The position numbers and the translations under genes were made by a program. Positions 34,339-43,633 of a stretch of DNA of 61,397 nucleotides are shown here, in pieces. This DNA is from an uncultured Lachnospiraceae bacterium (lineage in GTDB: Bacteria > Bacillota > Clostridia > Lachnospirales > Lachnospiraceae): assembly GCA_951800685.1 (NCBI GenBank), contig CATOJY010000019.1:1-61397 (forward strand), given 5' to 3'. Numbering within the stretch: position 1 is the stretch's first letter; each line of letters opens with the position of its first letter. The notes beneath the pieces were generated by a model. It did not search any database, was not told the DNA's origin, and saw only the letters and a list, made by a program, of their open reading frames with translations.

Positions 34339-35463
34339 TTACTGGAAGTCAGATACGTTATCCGGAGTAACCTTTACATAGTCTACGTAGATGGACTGCT
34401 CGCCTGCTGCATATGTCTTACCACCCAACAGATCTTCCATAGCCTGAACCGCACCTTCTGCCTGACCCTGAGCGTCATTCAGAACAGTACCTGTCATGTT
34501 GCCTGCTGCTACTTCATTGAGCGCTGCATCCAATGCGTCAACACCTACCAGATAGATATCCTCGTTTACCTTACGGCCGGCTGCCTGAATTGCCTGCAGT
34601 GCGCCGATTGCCATATCATCGTTATTACAGAAGATAACTTCGATGTCGTCACCAAACTTAGCAAGGTCATTCTGTGCGATCTCCTGGCCCTTATTACGGT
34701 CCCAGTCACCACGCTGTAAGTCAAGCTCTTCTACTTCGATACCTGCATCTGTCAGTGCTTTTACAGAGAACTCTGTACGATACTGTGCATCAACGTTCTC
34801 CGGGTCACCCTGGATCATGATGTAGGAAACTTTGCCATCGCCGTTGATATCGCCCTTGTTCGGGGTATCCAGGATCAATTCACCCTGCATGGTTCCGGAC
34901 TGACGTGCATCACATCCTACATAAACCAGCTTATCATATGCGCTCATCTGATCTGCTGTAGGCTCACGGTTGATCAATACAGTAGGCACACCTGCGTCCT
35001 TAACAGTAGCAATGATCTGGTCTGCTGCAGATGTCATAACCGGATTGATGATCAATGCATCAACTTTCTGTGCGATGAAGTTGTTGATCTGGTTGTTCTG
35101 CTCAGCCTGGTCATTCTTACCATCCATGAAAGTTACGGTATACCCTTTGCCCTCCAGGATCTCCTGCAGTGCATTACGGTATGTGGTCATGAAAGCATCA
35201 TCAAACTTGTAGATGCAGACACCAATGTTTCCGCCTGCGCCTGCAGCATCTGCTGCTGCCTCTGCGTCTTCCGTTGCTGCCTCTGTTGCATCAGCTGCAT
35301 CGTCTGCAGGAGTCTCCTCCTCAACCGGTGCTGCTTCCTCCTCTGCAGGAGCCGCTTCCTCAGCCGGTGCCTCTGCAGGAGCTGCATCATTGCCGCCGCA
35401 TGCTGTTAAGCCAAATACCATCATGGATGCCATTGCGATTGCAAGTACTTTTCTCAATTTCAT
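34339..35463 (-). CDS. mglB: galactose-type sugar-binding lipoprotein (MglB-like)
   Basis: A 374-residue extracellular lipoprotein of the periplasmic-binding type 1 fold. The signal peptide ends in a lipobox LTAC near residue 20, followed by a long Ala/Glu/Pro linker. The binding core starts at IGVCIYKFDD. The loop DINGDGKVSY resembles the calcium-binding loop of E. coli galactose-binding protein, favouring a galactose or glucose-type ligand. AGGAGG precedes the ATG at 35463; longer frames to 35559 are rejected. It probably feeds MglA/MglC and is the likely target of the two-component system upstream. Confidence 0.88.
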   Translation of the reverse strand: MKLRKVLAIAMASMMVFGLTACGGNDAAPAEAPAEEAAPAEEEAAPVEEETPADDAADATEAATEDAEAAADAAGAGGNIGVCIYKFDDAFMTTYRNALQEILEGKGYTVTFMDGKNDQAEQNNQINNFIAQKVDALIINPVMTSAADQIIATVKDAGVPTVLINREPTADQMSAYDKLVYVGCDARQSGTMQGELILDTPNKGDINGDGKVSYIMIQGDPENVDAQYRTEFSVKALTDAGIEVEELDLQRGDWDRNKGQEIAQNDLAKFGDDIEVIFCNNDDMAIGALQAIQAAGRKVNEDIYLVGVDALDAALNEVAAGNMTGTVLNDAQGQAEGAVQAMEDLLGGKTYAAGEQSIYVDYVKVTPDNVSDFQ

Positions 35464-35563
35464 AGTTACAATTCCTCCTCTTGTTCTGCCATATTTAGGC
35501 GTTTTTATCATTTTATGCCATAATGAGCACTCCCTTTTGCACATTATGACTACTGACAAGGAT

Positions 35564-35569
35564 ATTGTA
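35564..35569 (-). promoter_or_regulatory. possible -10 box of the mglB promoter
   Basis: TACAAT lies on the minus strand about 100 bases before mglB. The -35 region 17 bases upstream is poor (TAGAAA), which would fit a promoter needing an activator such as the YesN-type regulator. Confidence 0.35.
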
Positions 35570-35611
35570 CTGGATTATCTGTCTAGTTTCTATAAGATTT
35601 TTTTTGAATAC

Positions 35612-36634
35612 TTATGGATTTTCTTTGATCTTCGTAATTAGAATTTCCTGTGGTGTCCAGAAATAAATCCCGTCCGTCAGCGGATATTCCTCCGGCAGCT
35701 CCTCTCCTAAGACACAACTGGCTGCCAATTCTATCACAGCGCTGCCATAGATTTCCTTGTTGGCAGAGACAGTCCCTAACAGCTTGCCGCTCCTAAGCGC
35801 CTCTAAGCCTGGTGTTGTTCCGTCAATGCCTATAACATTAACTCCTGTGATCTGTGCACGGTCCAATGCATCGATCGCCCCCAAAGCCATGTCGTCATTG
35901 TTACTGATCACCAGCTCAATGGTATCTGGATATTGCGCAAGCCACTGTTCCATCAGCGCCGACGCCTGGCTGCGCTCCCAGTTGGCAATTCCTCCCGTTA
36001 TCTTCTCGATCGGCACTCTGCCATCTTTCAGTGTCTGGACAGACCACTCTGTACGGATCAAAGAATCCTGATGACTGGTCTCCCCTTCTAACATCACATA
36101 GCTCACAACACCGTCACCGTTTAGATCAACCGCTTCCGGTTGTTCCCTGTACAGGTCCACTACCATTTCCCCCTGCAGGATGGCAGTTTCTTTCGCATCC
36201 ACTCCTACATAGTAGAGTTTATCCCAGCGGTTCATATCCTCTTCCACCGGCTGGCGGTTAAAGAACACGACTGGCACATTGGCAGTCATAGCTTTGTCAA
36301 TGATCAGTGAAGTATCCATACGATCCACCGGATTGATGCACAATACATCACACCCCAGGGAAATGAACCGTTCCACCTGATTATTCTGAGTATTCTGGTT
36401 GCCTTTCGCATCCTGAATATCCAATGTCACTTTGATGCCGCTCTCACGCTCATATTCTTTCGCCTTATCCTCTATAATACTGCGGATATTATTGATAAAA
36501 GTATCATCTCCCCGATACAGACTGATCCCAATCCGGATAGAGGTCTTCTCTTCTTCTTTCCTCACACCCTGGCAAGACGTTAACAGCACACATGCCACGA
36601 TACACGCCAAGAAAATTTTCATGGTTCTTTTCAT
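35612..36634 (-). CDS. second MglB-like sugar-binding lipoprotein
   Basis: A 340-residue lipoprotein (lipobox LLTSC near residue 20) related to the MglB next to it. It carries the same calcium-loop type, DLNGDGVVSYV, and a VISNNDDMALGAIDAL hinge segment. No transporter gene follows directly except through mglB. Its position after a kinase and a membrane-anchored relative suggests a sensing role rather than, or in addition to, transport. AAAGG-type ribosome site supports the ATG at 36634. The ligand is unknown. Confidence 0.82.
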   Translation of the reverse strand: MKRTMKIFLACIVACVLLTSCQGVRKEEEKTSIRIGISLYRGDDTFINNIRSIIEDKAKEYERESGIKVTLDIQDAKGNQNTQNNQVERFISLGCDVLCINPVDRMDTSLIIDKAMTANVPVVFFNRQPVEEDMNRWDKLYYVGVDAKETAILQGEMVVDLYREQPEAVDLNGDGVVSYVMLEGETSHQDSLIRTEWSVQTLKDGRVPIEKITGGIANWERSQASALMEQWLAQYPDTIELVISNNDDMALGAIDALDRAQITGVNVIGIDGTTPGLEALRSGKLLGTVSANKEIYGSAVIELAASCVLGEELPEEYPLTDGIYFWTPQEILITKIKENP

Positions 36635-36658
36635 CTTTTCCGTCTTTCCTTTCTAAGA

Positions 36659-37621
36659 TCACTCGATCGGGAATAGAAGTTTCTCAAGGCCTGGATCACG
36701 CAGATCCTCTTTCTCTATATAGTAAGACGCCATCATCGTCGGGGAGCTTCCGGCTCCCTCCAGCGCCCTAACCGCTTCACGCACACTGTAATACCCAATG
36801 CTAAACTCGTCTGTCACACAAATACCTTCAATAATGCCGCGGTCCAGATAATTGAGAATCGGCACTGTAGTCCCTCTCCCATACACCCCTCTGACCCTAT
36901 CAGCCGCCGTCAGATCCTCAGCCAGAATCCCTGCCGCCTCTGTCAGGATTTCCTGATTTGCCGCCAGGACTATGGCTCCTTGCCCAGTCTCTGTTTCCAT
37001 CTCCATAAACATCGTCCGAAAACCATTTTCGGCATCCCTTATGACCAGCTGCACATCAGTTCCTTTTGCTGCAAACAGCTCACAAGCTCCCTTTAGGAAC
37101 ATGCGGTCCATGCCGCTTTGCTTCGATGGATCTGTCAACACATAAACCTGGCTGCCCGCTGGCATATCCTGCAAGATCTCTTCTGCCAGCTGCTCTCCCA
37201 TCTTCCCATAGTCAACAACAATATTTCCCGCCCCGGCTGCTTCCCTCGTCCCAGCCCGCAGAAGGATCACCGGAACTGTCATCTGTTTGCCTGCTATCTT
37301 CTCCTCCACTACAGGAACTACAATGAGTGCATCCGTCCCGTCCTGCTCCTCTCTGTCCATCAGCTCCATCTGCTCCTCAACATCCATCTTTTCATACAAC
37401 GTGATGAAATGTACATCTGCGTTAAGCTCCGCCGCAGCCTGGTCCATGCCCTTGCGGAAATTACCGTAGTTATCACTTCTGACGTCCTCAACGATCACTG
37501 CAATATGATAGATCTCCCGCTCTGGCTCCCGGATGATCAGATCCGTAGAGCACATGAGGAACAGCACCAATAGACATATTATATATAAAATTATTAACAC
37601 CTTTCCCCGTCTGCCTATCAT
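36659..37621 (-). CDS. membrane-anchored periplasmic-binding-type protein
   Basis: A 320-residue protein with one N-terminal membrane helix (VLIILYIICLLVLFLM) and an extracellular type 1 binding fold (IYHIAVIVEDVRSDNYGNF ... SIGYYSVREAV). The cysteine in LMCST is embedded in the helix, so it is probably an uncleaved anchor. It lacks the calcium loop. The ATG overlaps the kinase stop by four bases (ATGA), so the two are translationally coupled. A sensor-partner role for the YesM-type kinase is likely, as known for XylFII with LytS in Clostridium beijerinckii; this is inference from context. Confidence 0.78.
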   Translation of the reverse strand: MIGRRGKVLIILYIICLLVLFLMCSTDLIIREPEREIYHIAVIVEDVRSDNYGNFRKGMDQAAAELNADVHFITLYEKMDVEEQMELMDREEQDGTDALIVVPVVEEKIAGKQMTVPVILLRAGTREAAGAGNIVVDYGKMGEQLAEEILQDMPAGSQVYVLTDPSKQSGMDRMFLKGACELFAAKGTDVQLVIRDAENGFRTMFMEMETETGQGAIVLAANQEILTEAAGILAEDLTAADRVRGVYGRGTTVPILNYLDRGIIEGICVTDEFSIGYYSVREAVRALEGAGSSPTMMASYYIEKEDLRDPGLEKLLFPIE

Positions 37622-39408
37622 GTCTGCTCCTTCTGTGTTGTCTCTGTATAAATCTGGGCTGGAAGATGGATTGTGATCGTTGTACCCTCATCTGGTTCTG
37701 ACCAGATCGTAAGGCCGTAATCCTCTCCAAAATACAATCGTATCCTCTCATTTACATTTTTGACGCCGATTCCTGATCCTCTTCTGGAAGATACATGATC
37801 CTTCTCATCAAGAAGGCTTGCCGCCTGGCCCTCTGTCATCCCAAGCCCATTATCACTGATCTGGAACCACAGATCTTTCGACTCCCTGTATGCTTTCACA
37901 CAGATTTCCCCATCTCCATCCATGAATTCCATACCGTGATAAATCGCATTCTCCACCAAAGGCTGTAACATCAGTTTCAAACTGACCAGATCCATCACAC
38001 CCTCATCCGCCTCGATTCTGTAAATAAATTTGTTCTTGAATCTGGTCTGCTGGATCGTCAGATAATTGCGCACATGCTCCAGCTCATCCCTCACCGTGAT
38101 GATACTCTTCCCCTTGCTCAAACTAATACGGAAAAACCGCGCCAACGCGGTTACAACTCTGACTGCCTCCTGTTTCTGCTCATTTTCAATCATCCATACA
38201 ATGATGTCCAGCGTATTATAGAGGAAATGCGGATTGATTTGGGATTGCAGCGTATCAAACTCGCTCTTTCTCTTAGACTCATGCTCCGCCACGATATCCT
38301 GCATCAGCGCTTTGATCCTCCTGGCCATATCCCCAATCGAACGCCCAAGATGTCTGATTTCATAGGACCCTCCCATGTATACTTCCGTATCAAGATCCCC
38401 TGCTTCGATCGCGTTGACTGATCTCTCAAGCTTCTGGATCGGCGTCGTGATGCGCGAGGAAATAAAGGTGTTTGTCAAGACCAGTACCAGCAAAAAAGCA
38501 CCCACCACAAATACCGCAAAAAGTCTCATTTTCAAATTGCCAAGAGGAAGGCCTTTCTCTGGCGTAACACTCAGCAGCTTCCATCCTGTATACCCAACAG
38601 ATTTCACACTGACTTCCCGCCACTCTCCTTCATAGCGTTCCCTGAAGCTGCCATCCCTGTATCCCGCTGCCATAGCGGTATTCTCCGTCATCTGTCCCGT
38701 CTCAATCATCTGCATCCTAGGATGATAGATCAACTCCCCGCTGCTACTGACCATATACAGATATCCCTGATTGCCCAGCGTAATATTATCTAAGATCTGC
38801 TGCAGGCTGCTGTACCGGATATCAATCAACAAGATCCCCTGCTCCGTAGAGGTCCCATGGGTGATCTCCACCGCACGGGTCAGCGTAATCACCCATCGGT
38901 ATTGGTTCTCGTTATTATCAAAGATATACTGCACATGCGGTGTGGTAAAATGCAGATTATCCGTTCTCTTTAAGGTGTTGCCAAACCACTGTTCTTTTCT
39001 CACATCCACATCTGTCTTTAGGCGTGCTGCAGGCACTGCCTCTAAAAGTTCTCCCTCCTTAGACAGCAGGGCGATATTAGCAATACTATCTTTATTATTG
39101 TCATACAAAAGTGTAATCTGACTGCTCACGGATTCTGCATTCAGATCTGCATTCTTGATGACGCCATAATACAGGCTGTCTGATAATTTCATGATCGTAC
39201 GCAGATAAGAATCCACCGAACGGTTGATCTGCCCTAAAACCGCCTGATTTTCCTCCCGCACCGCTGCTGTCAGCTGATGGGACATCTGTGAATAAAGCGT
39301 AATACCGATCAACAGGATCACCGCTAATGCACTGATCGTAAAATAGCTGAAGATCGTATAGCGGATACTGGTCTTTTTACCAAAACCAGCAGGTGTTTCC
39401 TGTTCCAT
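37618..39408 (-). CDS. YesM/LytS-type sensor histidine kinase
   Basis: A 596-residue membrane kinase. After a helix at about 20-40 there is a Cache-like extracellular domain (to about 280), a second helix, and a HAMP domain (ITTPIQKLERSVNAIEAGDL). The His kinase region has QSQINPHFLYNTLDII, the HisK_YesM box with its phospho-histidine, and the ATPase has ISDNGLGMTEGQ and RRGSGIGVKNVNER. A GTG start at 39483 would add 25 residues; the ATG at 39408 with GAGAGGAG is preferred. Its stop overlaps the next gene. It partners the YesN-type regulator directly upstream. Confidence 0.9.
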   Translation of the reverse strand: MEQETPAGFGKKTSIRYTIFSYFTISALAVILLIGITLYSQMSHQLTAAVREENQAVLGQINRSVDSYLRTIMKLSDSLYYGVIKNADLNAESVSSQITLLYDNNKDSIANIALLSKEGELLEAVPAARLKTDVDVRKEQWFGNTLKRTDNLHFTTPHVQYIFDNNENQYRWVITLTRAVEITHGTSTEQGILLIDIRYSSLQQILDNITLGNQGYLYMVSSSGELIYHPRMQMIETGQMTENTAMAAGYRDGSFRERYEGEWREVSVKSVGYTGWKLLSVTPEKGLPLGNLKMRLFAVFVVGAFLLVLVLTNTFISSRITTPIQKLERSVNAIEAGDLDTEVYMGGSYEIRHLGRSIGDMARRIKALMQDIVAEHESKRKSEFDTLQSQINPHFLYNTLDIIVWMIENEQKQEAVRVVTALARFFRISLSKGKSIITVRDELEHVRNYLTIQQTRFKNKFIYRIEADEGVMDLVSLKLMLQPLVENAIYHGMEFMDGDGEICVKAYRESKDLWFQISDNGLGMTEGQAASLLDEKDHVSSRRGSGIGVKNVNERIRLYFGEDYGLTIWSEPDEGTTITIHLPAQIYTETTQKEQT

Positions 39409-39489
39409 AACACTCCTCTCTGTCTCTGCCCTCCAGTCAGCAGAAACCCTCCTTGCCCTCACATACCTTCTGATCAGATCCACTAAGAC

Positions 39490-41103
39490 CTATTTGATTT
39501 CTCCCTGAAGTCCGCGGTATTTCGTAGGCGATACGCCGTAGCGCTTCTTAAACACATAACTGAAATAATTCTGCTCCTGATATCCTACCTTCTCAGCAAT
39601 CATATAAGTCTTATCATCCGTCTCGTTCAATAGCTCTACTGCTTTCTTAAGCCGTACTTCTGTCAGATAGTTGACATAGGCTTGTCCTGTCTCCTTCTTA
39701 AAGACTGTAGAAAAATATGCCGGGCTCATATGCAGATATCGGCACATCGCTTCTACCGACAGTTCCGGATCTGCATAGTGCTCTCTGATATATTCCTTCG
39801 CTTCCTGGATCACCTTCCGCGTCGTGTTGTCACGTTCTCTATTCATCACCTCATTCATACGGGTAGCTATCATAATGATTCTATCTGCAAACTCTTCTCT
39901 TTGACAAATTCCCTCCATAAACTCTGCATACTGCGCCTTGGAATCAAACATCTCGTCAATATCCAGGTCATACTGCTGCATCAGTTTGATCAAACAGTTG
40001 ACAATGGAAATCATATAGACCTGATATTGTCTGGCATGTACCTTTGCATCCTCCATACAGGCAGACAACTTTCTGATCACTCCAGCAATCTTCTCCTGGG
40101 AACCAAATTTGATGGCAGCCACCATTTCTTCCTCATCCCTGTCATTAAACTGCAGTTTGCCCCTGCTTACCGGTTCCACATCATTGATATAGATCGTCTT
40201 ACCCTTACCAACAATCGCCCGGTAACCTAACGCGTCTGCCGCCGACTGGTAAGAACGGCTAATCTCTTGCAGCGTATTACAACTGTGCCCCACACCTACC
40301 GTAATGACCGTGTCCAGCACACGTCTGCTCTCTTTACAGATATCGTTGAACAGATTACTCAACCCCGTCTGGGTATTATCCGCATCAATCGCCGCAATCA
40401 CAGTGATCTCATCCATCGAGTTAAAGACTGCATAACGACAATAGGACCGCAGATAGTCCTCTACCATTCCCCTAACAGAAATAGGGATCAGTTCCCATGG
40501 CAGCGAAGAAGATTGTGTCTCCGTCCGCTCCACATGAATGACAGCCGCCACCCATTTTCGCGCATCCAGAATATCTATCCCATATTCCTGCAGTTTCGGC
40601 ACTGTTGCAGACAGATCTGTCGCCCCGCGCACCAGATCATTCAGGAAAAGTTCCTTTAAGATCGGTAGACTTCCTAGATAACTTTCTTGCAGCAAATCGA
40701 TATTACGGCGCTGTTCGATCTCCTCATCCAGATTCTCCCTGACACGTGTCAGTATTTCTGACAGTTCTTCCATGTTCACCGGTTTCAAAATATACTCCGT
40801 CACATTCAGCTTGATCGCCTGCTGCGCATATTCAAAATCATCATAACCAGAAAAAATCAGGATCCTGATGGAAGGATACTTCTCTCTGATCCGCCTCGCC
40901 AGCGCCAAGCCATCCATATAAGGCATCCGTATATCCGTAAGTACAACATCCGGCTGGAGCTGCTCCACTTTCTCCAATGCTTCCTCCCCGTTCTCGGCGT
41001 CTCCTGCCATTTCGAATCCCAAACGTTCCCATTCCATTTTACGGATGATCCCCTTACGGACTTCCTCCTCATCATCCACCAGCAAAATCCGATACAACCC
41101 CAT
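39490..41103 (-). CDS. YesN-type response regulator with AraC DNA-binding domain
   Basis: A 537-residue regulator. The receiver has LLVDDEEEVRKG and phospho-Asp in VVLTDIRMPYMDG near residue 55, with KPV at about 104. A middle region of about 300 residues precedes the two AraC helix-turn-helices, LSVEAMCRYLHMSPAYFSTVFK and IAEKVGYQEQNYFSYVFKK, ending at SPTKYRG. GGGAGG before 41103 fixes the start; earlier in-frame ATGs have no good site. It opens the sugar-sensing operon and likely activates the mgl genes. Confidence 0.92.
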   Translation of the reverse strand: MGLYRILLVDDEEEVRKGIIRKMEWERLGFEMAGDAENGEEALEKVEQLQPDVVLTDIRMPYMDGLALARRIREKYPSIRILIFSGYDDFEYAQQAIKLNVTEYILKPVNMEELSEILTRVRENLDEEIEQRRNIDLLQESYLGSLPILKELFLNDLVRGATDLSATVPKLQEYGIDILDARKWVAAVIHVERTETQSSSLPWELIPISVRGMVEDYLRSYCRYAVFNSMDEITVIAAIDADNTQTGLSNLFNDICKESRRVLDTVITVGVGHSCNTLQEISRSYQSAADALGYRAIVGKGKTIYINDVEPVSRGKLQFNDRDEEEMVAAIKFGSQEKIAGVIRKLSACMEDAKVHARQYQVYMISIVNCLIKLMQQYDLDIDEMFDSKAQYAEFMEGICQREEFADRIIMIATRMNEVMNRERDNTTRKVIQEAKEYIREHYADPELSVEAMCRYLHMSPAYFSTVFKKETGQAYVNYLTEVRLKKAVELLNETDDKTYMIAEKVGYQEQNYFSYVFKKRYGVSPTKYRGLQGEIK

Positions 41104-41169
41104 AACCCGTTCCTCCCAATATGCCATAACAGTCCTTCTTACTGTTACCATATAGTCCCATTTTAACAT

Positions 41170-41207
41170 AAAAAAACTGATACTACAAATTTCTTTGAAG
41201 TATCAGT
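41170..41207 (-). terminator. terminator of the ylxM-rplS operon
   Basis: A 9-bp stem, ACTGATACT with AGTATCAGT on the minus strand, is followed by seven U at 41170-41176. It lies 37 bases after rplS and separates the ribosomal operon from the sugar island. Confidence 0.88.
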
Positions 41208-41243
41208 CTTATCTTCTCCATGATCAGGTTCTATACCACTGCC

Positions 41244-41591
41244 TTATTTTACCAGCTCTTTTACCTTCGCTTTCTTACCAACACGATCTCTTAAATAGTT
41301 CAGCTTCGCACGTCTTACCTTACCTCTTCTGACTACCTCTACCCGCTCTACGTTAGGAGAATGCATAGGCCATGTCTTCTCAACGCCAACGCCATTAGAC
41401 ACCTTTCTTACCGTGAAGGTCTCTCTGTTGCTTCCACCCTGTTTCTTAAGCACAGTACCCTCGAAAACCTGGATTCTTTCACGGTTACCTTCCTTGATCT
41501 TACCATATACCTTAACGGTATCACCTACGTTAAACTCGTCAACTTTCTCTTTCAGCTGTTCTGCTTCGATTTCTCTAATGATCTCGTTCAT
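41244..41591 (-). CDS. rplS: 50S ribosomal protein L19
   Basis: L19, 115 residues, sits at the 30S-50S interface of the ribosome. It starts [16 protein letters not shown], and the central [23 protein letters not shown] and LYSPNVE-like SPNVERVEV segments are typical. AGGAGG six bases before the ATG at 41591 fixes the start; a longer frame to 41660 is rejected. It is the last gene of the ylxM operon. Confidence 0.97.
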   Translation of the reverse strand: MNEIIREIEAEQLKEKVDEFNVGDTVKVYGKIKEGNRERIQVFEGTVLKKQGGSNRETFTVRKVSNGVGVEKTWPMHSPNVERVEVVRRGKVRRAKLNYLRDRVGKKAKVKELVK

Positions 41592-41701
41592 AATCTGCCT
41601 CCTATTTCTTTGGATGTTCTTAATACATTCTGTAACAGAGGACCATCTTTTTTGCAACATTAGTAATTTAACATATTATAGGCCTAATTGCAAGCAAATT
41701 C

Positions 41702-42457
41702 CTATAATTTCTTATCTAATTTCTTCATGGATTTGCTATCTGGACCGTTACGCTTACAGTAAGCCTCATATAAGTCTGGTCTTCGCTCCCTCGTCCTTGC
41801 CAGCGACTGCTCCATACGCCAGGCATCCACTTTGGCATGATCGCCGCTCAGCAAAATGGCAGGTACCCTCCTATCATGCCAGATTTCCGGTCTGGAATAT
41901 TGGGGATATTCCAGTAGTCCATCATAAAAAGATTCCGTCACTGCAGAATCTGTATTATGCAATACACCCGGAACCAGCCTCGCGATGGCATCAATCATAA
42001 CCATGGCCGGAAGCTCACCGCCCGTCAGCACATAATCACCGATGGAAATCTCGTCTGTCACGATCTCTTCCAGCACCCGTTCATCAATACCCTCGTAATG
42101 CCCACACAGAAAGATCAGATCCTCCTCCTGTGCAAGCTCCTGTGCAAGTTCCTGATGAAAAGTCCTTCCCTGGGGCGTCATGTAAATGACACGGCAAAAT
42201 CGTTTCGCCTGCCGCGCAGCAATCCTGTCCGTTACAGCTTTCCAAGCATCATACACAGGCTGCGCCTGCATAAGCATCCCCGCCCCTCCACCGTACGTAT
42301 AATCATCCACTTTGCCATGTTTATCCAGCGTATAATCTCTGATATTCACTGCTTCTATGGAAATATATTTCCGCTCTACCGCTCTCCCAAGAATGCTGGT
42401 ATGCAGGCCTTGCATCACCATTTCAGGAAAAAGCGTGAGGATATGGAAATTCGTCAT
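41702..42457 (-). CDS. trmD: tRNA (guanine-N1)-methyltransferase
   Basis: TrmD, 251 residues, methylates G37 of tRNAs to prevent frameshifting. The SPOUT trefoil knot holds the SAM site: LCGHYEGIDERV near residue 113 and LTGGELPAMVMIDAIARLVPGVL near 138. The N-terminal FHILTLFPEM and C-terminal RPEIWHDRRVPAILLSGDH are conserved. AGAGGAG precedes the start. It keeps the classic rimM-trmD-rplS order. Confidence 0.97.
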   Translation of the reverse strand: MTNFHILTLFPEMVMQGLHTSILGRAVERKYISIEAVNIRDYTLDKHGKVDDYTYGGGAGMLMQAQPVYDAWKAVTDRIAARQAKRFCRVIYMTPQGRTFHQELAQELAQEEDLIFLCGHYEGIDERVLEEIVTDEISIGDYVLTGGELPAMVMIDAIARLVPGVLHNTDSAVTESFYDGLLEYPQYSRPEIWHDRRVPAILLSGDHAKVDAWRMEQSLARTRERRPDLYEAYCKRNGPDSKSMKKLDKKL

Positions 42458-42495
42458 ATCAGTCTCCTCTTATCATTAGGTTATTCTTCCTGCCG

Positions 42496-43002
42496 TTATA
42501 CAAGTCCCTCCATGATATGTACCGTAATTACACCCTGTTCCATATCGACGTTTCTAATACATTCCCTGATTGCAGGCAGCAAAACCTCTGGCATCCCCTC
42601 ACGTTCTACCACATAGACATCATTAGCTCCTGTAACCATGACATCTTTCAAGGTTCCAAAGGGCTCACCCTCCTCTGTGACCACACGCATCCCAATCAGA
42701 TCAGCGACAAAATACTCGTCCTTCTTTAAACGTACGGCATGCTCTCTTGTCACATAGAGTTTCGCTGTTTTATATTTCTCTACATCATTAATGGAATCAT
42801 ACCCCTTAAATTTAACGATGACATACTGTTTGAAAAACTTAACATTCTCAATCTCCATGGACAGACGTTCTCTGCCTGTATCCATGATTACATTTCTCAG
42901 TTCCTTAAACCGGGAAGCATCGTCTGTCGTAGGGAAAACCTTCACTTCCCCTTTGATTCCATGTGTCTGGGTGATAACACCAACTTGTAATTCAGATATC
43001 AT
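42496..43002 (-). CDS. rimM: ribosome maturation factor RimM
   Basis: RimM, 168 residues, helps mature the 30S head by acting on S19 and 16S rRNA. The N-terminal domain starts LQVGVITQTHGIKGEVKVFP, the family hallmark, and the PRC-barrel C-terminal domain contains YFVADLIGMRVVTEEGEPFG and LLPAIRECIRNVDME. It is positioned between khpA and trmD as in most Firmicutes. Confidence 0.95.
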   Translation of the reverse strand: MISELQVGVITQTHGIKGEVKVFPTTDDASRFKELRNVIMDTGRERLSMEIENVKFFKQYVIVKFKGYDSINDVEKYKTAKLYVTREHAVRLKKDEYFVADLIGMRVVTEEGEPFGTLKDVMVTGANDVYVVEREGMPEVLLPAIRECIRNVDMEQGVITVHIMEGLV

Positions 43003-43066
43003 ATTCTGGCCGCCTTCTGGTTTTCCCTAATAACAAACCTCACAGATTACTCCGTGAGGCCTATCT

Positions 43067-43294
43067 TTAAATAATTTCTACGTCCACTCTCTTATTGTCC
43101 TTCGACGATGCAGCTTTCACAACAGAACGGATTGCTTTCGCGATACGTCCCTGCTTACCGATCACCTTACCCATATCCGATGCTGCGACATGAAGTTCAA
43201 CGGTAATATTCTTACCCTCTGCTTTCTCTGTAACAACTACCTCATCCGGGTTCTCTACAAGAGCTTTGGCGATTACTTCAACCAATTCTTTCAT
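43067..43294 (-). CDS. khpA: KH-domain RNA-binding protein KhpA
   Basis: A 75-residue protein made of a single KH domain. The GxxG loop is seen in VIGKQGRIAKAIRSVV near residue 42. KhpA pairs with KhpB in Firmicutes and affects cell elongation and RNA stability. GGAGGT before the ATG at 43294 fixes the start over a longer frame to 43321. It lies between rpsP and rimM, its usual place. Confidence 0.93.
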   Translation of the reverse strand: MKELVEVIAKALVENPDEVVVTEKAEGKNITVELHVAASDMGKVIGKQGRIAKAIRSVVKAASSKDNKRVDVEII

Positions 43295-43330
43295 TGTACA
43301 CCTCCAAAAGCCTTTTTGCATATCGGACTA

Positions 43331-43576
43331 CTATTTGGCAATGCCCACACTCTTGAAAATTCTGCTGACAACTTCTGTCGGCTGAGCGCCGTCTGCTAAC
43401 CACTTCTTAGCTGCCTCTTCATCTACTTTGTAGGTGCTAGGGTCTGTGTTGGGATCATAGGTTCCAATCTCAGCAATACATCTTCCGTCTCTTGGAGATC
43501 TGGAATCCGCCACTACAATCCTGTAATAAGGATGTTTCTTCTGTCCCATTCTTCTTAATCTGATCTTAACTGCCAT
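43331..43576 (-). CDS. rpsP: 30S ribosomal protein S16
   Basis: S16, 81 residues, binds 16S rRNA early in 30S assembly. It starts [20 protein letters not shown], an exact family pattern, followed by [10 protein letters not shown] and IGTYDP. GGAGG upstream of 43576 fixes the start. It follows ffh by 57 bases. Confidence 0.97.
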   Translation of the reverse strand: MAVKIRLRRMGQKKHPYYRIVVADSRSPRDGRCIAEIGTYDPNTDPSTYKVDEEAAKKWLADGAQPTEVVSRIFKSVGIAK

Positions 43577-43633
43577 TTTCTTTGCCTCCATATAAAAATA
43601 TAATTATTTGAAACCCTTAAGAACCAATGGTCC

